Positions 5,237 through 7,908 of a DNA stretch of 7,908 bases are shown piece after piece (the stretch's first letter is position 1; the number at the start of each line of letters is the position of its first letter). Location of the stretch: contig JADWMI010000103.1 in the NCBI GenBank assembly GCA_015767395.1, positions 1 through 7,908 on the forward strand. Reading direction: 5' to 3'. The DNA is from Bacteroidota bacterium. Its GTDB lineage: Bacteria > Bacteroidota > Bacteroidia > Flavobacteriales > Flavobacteriaceae. The translations under genes were made by a program, and so were the position numbers. The notes beneath the pieces were generated by a model. It did not search any database. It was not told the DNA's origin and saw nothing but the letters and a program-made list of their open reading frames with translations.

Positions 5237-7779
5237 GTACCTATTCATCATCCTTAAAAGCGGGTATACCATGGCTGTTTAAGATGGCTTGGCGAGACGG
5301 AAAAGCAAGTAGTTCAAGATTATTCCTGTTTATGGCATCGATTGTTCTTGGTATTGCAGCTGTAGTTTCAATTCAATTGTTTAGTGAAAACCTGAAACAG
5401 AATATCCAAAGGCAATCCAAAGCTTTAATGGGTGCCGATTTTATTATTGATAGCAGACAGCTTCCAAGTAAAAAAGTACAGGCTATTATTGATTCTTTAA
5501 AACCAGCTGCTTCAGAGGTTAATTTTACATCGATGGCTGCATTTCCTAAAAATGGTGGATCCAAGCTTGTTCGCGTGCGAGGAATTGAAGGTGATTTTCC
5601 TTTTTACGGAACGTTGGATAGTGAACCTGTTTCTGCTGCCTTTACGTATCAAGAATTAGGAGGGGCCTTGGTAGATGCTACCTTGATGTTGCAATACGAC
5701 TTAAAACCGGGTGATTCTATTAAATTAGGGGAGTTAACCTTACCTATTATTGGCGCTCTAAAATCTGTACCAGGAAGTACTGGTATTTCTACGACTATAG
5801 CTCCCCCAGTACTTATTCCTTTTCGTTTAATTGCTGAAACAGAACTGTTACAATTTGGAAGTCGCAAAGAATATCAGTATTTTTTTACAGCACCACCGAC
5901 TATGGATCTGGAACTATTGGATGCAACGATAGACCCGATTTTAGATGCTGAAAACGCCGATTTAGACACGCATACGAGTACCAGTCAGAGATTGGGACGT
6001 AGCTATGCAAATGTGAGTAAATTTTTGAATTTGGCGGCTTTTATAGCGCTTTTATTGGGTTGTGTTGGTATTGCCAGTTCCGTACATATTTACATAAAAG
6101 AAAAATTAGCATCTGTAGCTGTTCTAAAATGTATGGGAGCCTCAAGAAAGCAATCTTTTTTAATCTATCTTATACAAATTGCTGGGGTTGGTTTATTTGG
6201 TGGAATTTTAGGTGCTGTTATTGGAGTCGGATTATTGTATGCATTTCCCTATATTCTACAAGGGTTTTTACCTTTTGATATTCAAATTGTAATCATGCTA
6301 CAACCACTGGTAATTGGAATATTACTCGGTGTTTTTATGTCAGTTTTATTTGCATTGTTACCTTTACTTAATACTTGGTATGTTTCTCCTTTGGAAGTAT
6401 TGAGAGTAGGGGACAACAATATTGTAAAATCCAGAAAAGCACGGCTGTTCACCTTTTCAATAATTTTACTTTTCATCTTTTTATTTTCATTTTGGCTTTT
6501 AAAAGACGCGCTCTTTGCCTTGGCATTTGTGGTGGGTATTTTAATTACATTTTCAATCCTTGCGAGTGTTGCTGTATTTTTTATGAATACAATCAAAAAA
6601 TATTTTCCTGTTAAATGGGGATTTACAGCGCGTCAAAGTTTATTAAACTTGTTTCGCCCAAATAACCAAACGATGGTTTTAATATTAGCCATAGGTTTAG
6701 GCTCGTTTTTTATTAGTACTTTATATTTTACAAAAGACATCTTATTGGCAAAAACAGCCTTGGAAAATAGTACTGAAAACGCAAATATCATATTAATGGA
6801 TGTACAAACAGATCAAAGAAATGCCGTTGCCAATAGCGTTAGTTCAAAAGGTTTAGTGGTTATAGATAACATCTCTATTGTTACCATGCGAATACACCGT
6901 TTGAAAGGAATACTGGTTAATGATATTAGAAAGGACAGTACATCAACAATCAATGGATGGGTTTTAAATAATGAGTTCAGAGTTACTTATCGAGATTCAT
7001 TAATTGCTTCAGAAGAGCTAATAGAAGGCACATGGGTTCCAGAAGTCTTTTCTGGAGACCCTATTATGGTTTCTATTTCAAATAATATTGCTGAAAATGC
7101 AGAAGTTGGAGTAGGAGATAAAATTATTTTTAACGTGCAAGGCGTGTTGATGGAAACGACTGTTGGAAGTATTAGAAAAGTGGATTGGGGTCGCATTCAA
7201 ATGAATTTTTCTTTTATTTTTCCAAAAGGTGTGTTAGAAAAGGCCCCTCAATTTCATGTCTTAACAACCAATGTTCCAGATGAAGCTAGTTCAGCTGATT
7301 TACAGCGTGATTTGGTGAAAAAATTTCCAAATGTTTCTGTTTTAGATTTAAGACAAGTGTATAGCATTGTAGAAAATATATTAGATAAAATTTCATGGAT
7401 TGTTAATTTTATGGCGTTTTTTAGTATTCTCACGGGGATTATTGTACTTATCGGCTCCGTTCGAAACAGTAAATACCAACGAATTAAAGAAAGTGTATTG
7501 TTACGGACACTAGGGGCTAAAAGTAAACAGATTTTAAGAATAACAGCACTTGAATATTTTTATTTAGGAATACTCGGTAGTCTAATAGGAATCCTATTGT
7601 CATTAGTTAGCAGTCAATTATTAGCAACATTGCTATTTAAAGATACCTTTGTGCCTTCATTGGTTCCTTTTTTAGTGTTTTTGCCAGGTATCACAGCATT
7701 GGTTTTATTAATTGGATTAAGTAATATTAAAAGTGTATTAAAAAGTCCACCATTAGAAGTTCTTAGAAAGGAAGGGTAA
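5233..7779 (+). CDS. ybbP: FtsX-family ABC permease, YbbP type
   Basis: The 848-residue inner-membrane partner of YbbA. By eye it has ten membrane segments: about 29-50, 264-286, 310-342, 351-379, 404-422, 424-452, 478-500, 719-743, 769-803 and 806-830. Two large periplasmic domains lie at about 51-260 and 500-718. The protein is an internal duplication: each half has a cytoplasmic coupling loop (VAVLKCMGASRKQ, 296-308; VLLRTLGAKSKQ, 755-766) and ends in PLEVLR (386-391, 840-845). The segment RKVDW followed by NFSFIFPKG (648-666) closely matches E. coli YbbP as I recall it. This topology separates it from four-helix MacB, LolC and LolE. The start is a TTG overlapping the ybbA stop. The next ATG (5284, Met18) would remove the amphipathic PWLFKMAWRDG helix before the first membrane segment in part, so TTG is preferred with moderate certainty. 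No frameshift or missing motif is seen. Confidence 0.92.
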   Translation: MSTYSSSLKAGIPWLFKMAWRDGKASSSRLFLFMASIVLGIAAVVSIQLFSENLKQNIQRQSKALMGADFIIDSRQLPSKKVQAIIDSLKPAASEVNFTSMAAFPKNGGSKLVRVRGIEGDFPFYGTLDSEPVSAAFTYQELGGALVDATLMLQYDLKPGDSIKLGELTLPIIGALKSVPGSTGISTTIAPPVLIPFRLIAETELLQFGSRKEYQYFFTAPPTMDLELLDATIDPILDAENADLDTHTSTSQRLGRSYANVSKFLNLAAFIALLLGCVGIASSVHIYIKEKLASVAVLKCMGASRKQSFLIYLIQIAGVGLFGGILGAVIGVGLLYAFPYILQGFLPFDIQIVIMLQPLVIGILLGVFMSVLFALLPLLNTWYVSPLEVLRVGDNNIVKSRKARLFTFSIILLFIFLFSFWLLKDALFALAFVVGILITFSILASVAVFFMNTIKKYFPVKWGFTARQSLLNLFRPNNQTMVLILAIGLGSFFISTLYFTKDILLAKTALENSTENANIILMDVQTDQRNAVANSVSSKGLVVIDNISIVTMRIHRLKGILVNDIRKDSTSTINGWVLNNEFRVTYRDSLIASEELIEGTWVPEVFSGDPIMVSISNNIAENAEVGVGDKIIFNVQGVLMETTVGSIRKVDWGRIQMNFSFIFPKGVLEKAPQFHVLTTNVPDEASSADLQRDLVKKFPNVSVLDLRQVYSIVENILDKISWIVNFMAFFSILTGIIVLIGSVRNSKYQRIKESVLLRTLGAKSKQILRITALEYFYLGILGSLIGILLSLVSSQLLATLLFKDTFVPSLVPFLVFLPGITALVLLIGLSNIKSVLKSPPLEVLRKEG

Positions 7780-7908
7780 TTCCGCGATTTTAATACAATG
7801 CTTTGCATTCAAGAGTTCCAATAACAAAATATAAATCAATGAGTAAATTGACTTTAGAAGATTCACGAGCTCTTATTTGAAAAATAAAAGAGTAGCGAGT
7901 AAACACTT
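7780..7908. other. Gene-free right edge with small hairpins and a possible decayed reading frame
   Basis: No confident gene is present. AATGC (7797-7801) and GCATT (7805-7809) form a tight five-base hairpin 17 bases after the ybbP stop. CTCTT-ATTT (7870-7878) pairs with AAAT-AAGAG (7882-7892) with a two-base bulge. Neither has a following T-run, so neither is a clear terminator. An ATG at 7839 opens a 13-residue frame ending at TGA 7878-7880; its continuation is discussed as a finding. Confidence 0.4.

Noticed and set aside
5373..5867. Minus-strand open frames of 63 and 72 codons inside ybbP
   Set aside because: They are antisense to a well-supported membrane protein and have no family-like motifs.
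6060..6614. Open frames of 72-104 codons in other frames of ybbP, some rich in Cys, Trp and Phe
   Set aside because: The odd composition is what shifted reading of T-rich membrane-segment codons gives; no supporting signals.
4547..7779. MacAB-type efflux pump or LolCDE lipoprotein transporter
   Set aside because: The ATPase and permease are separate, the permease has about ten membrane segments rather than four, there is no MacA or TolC partner, and the neighbour is tesA.
6987..7808. Minus-strand open frames near the end of ybbP and its 3' flank
   Set aside because: They lie antisense to the second periplasmic domain and last helices and have no start signals or homology-like motifs.
1..7908. 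A defence, mobile or secondary-metabolite system
   Set aside because: Every sizeable gene falls in a known envelope or metabolic family; there are no recombinases, nucleases, toxin-antitoxin pairs, direct-repeat arrays or IS ends.

Overview
The window is AT-rich DNA that looks like a chromosome segment from a flavobacterium-type member of the Bacteroidota. The signs are A-rich translation starts without Shine-Dalgarno sequences, possible TAnnTTTG-type -7 boxes, a ThiE with the GGTANT and SPFRxxTTK wording I associate with that phylum, and a signal peptide ending in KGQ. This taxonomic reading is inference from style; no marker gene is present. I see no rRNA, tRNA, CRISPR array, insertion sequence or phage gene.

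Layout. Bases 3-578 hold the 3' part of a small lipoprotein gene on the plus strand, entering from outside the window. Bases 658-2913 encode an exported serine hydrolase of the CocE/NonD (peptidase S15-like) family with a helical N-terminal extension. Convergent to it on the minus strand lies thiE (3633-2992), and upstream of that, also on the minus strand, a lipoprotein SGNH hydrolase of the TesA type (4516-3767). Thirty bases separate the tesA start from a divergent plus-strand pair, an ABC ATPase (4547-5236) and a ten-helix FtsX-type permease (5233-7779). These match YbbA and YbbP. The last 129 bases have no convincing gene.

How the genes work together. The best functional unit is tesA with ybbA-ybbP. 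The same divergent arrangement is known from E. coli, where YbbA-YbbP is an ABC transporter of the mechanotransmission (MacB/LolCDE) type linked to the esterase/lysophospholipase TesA. The likely job is ATP-driven lifting of hydrophobic esters out of the inner membrane for hydrolysis in the periplasm. Here TesA has a lipobox, so it is probably membrane-anchored rather than soluble. thiE makes thiamine phosphate and seems a solitary housekeeping gene that may be read through from tesA. The CocE-type hydrolase and the partial lipoprotein are cell-envelope proteins with no clear link to the rest.

I do not see a wholly new system. The points most worth a second look are the lipidated TesA, the overlapping divergent promoters, the SD-like site just before the TTG start of ybbP, and a possible decayed gene start at the right edge.
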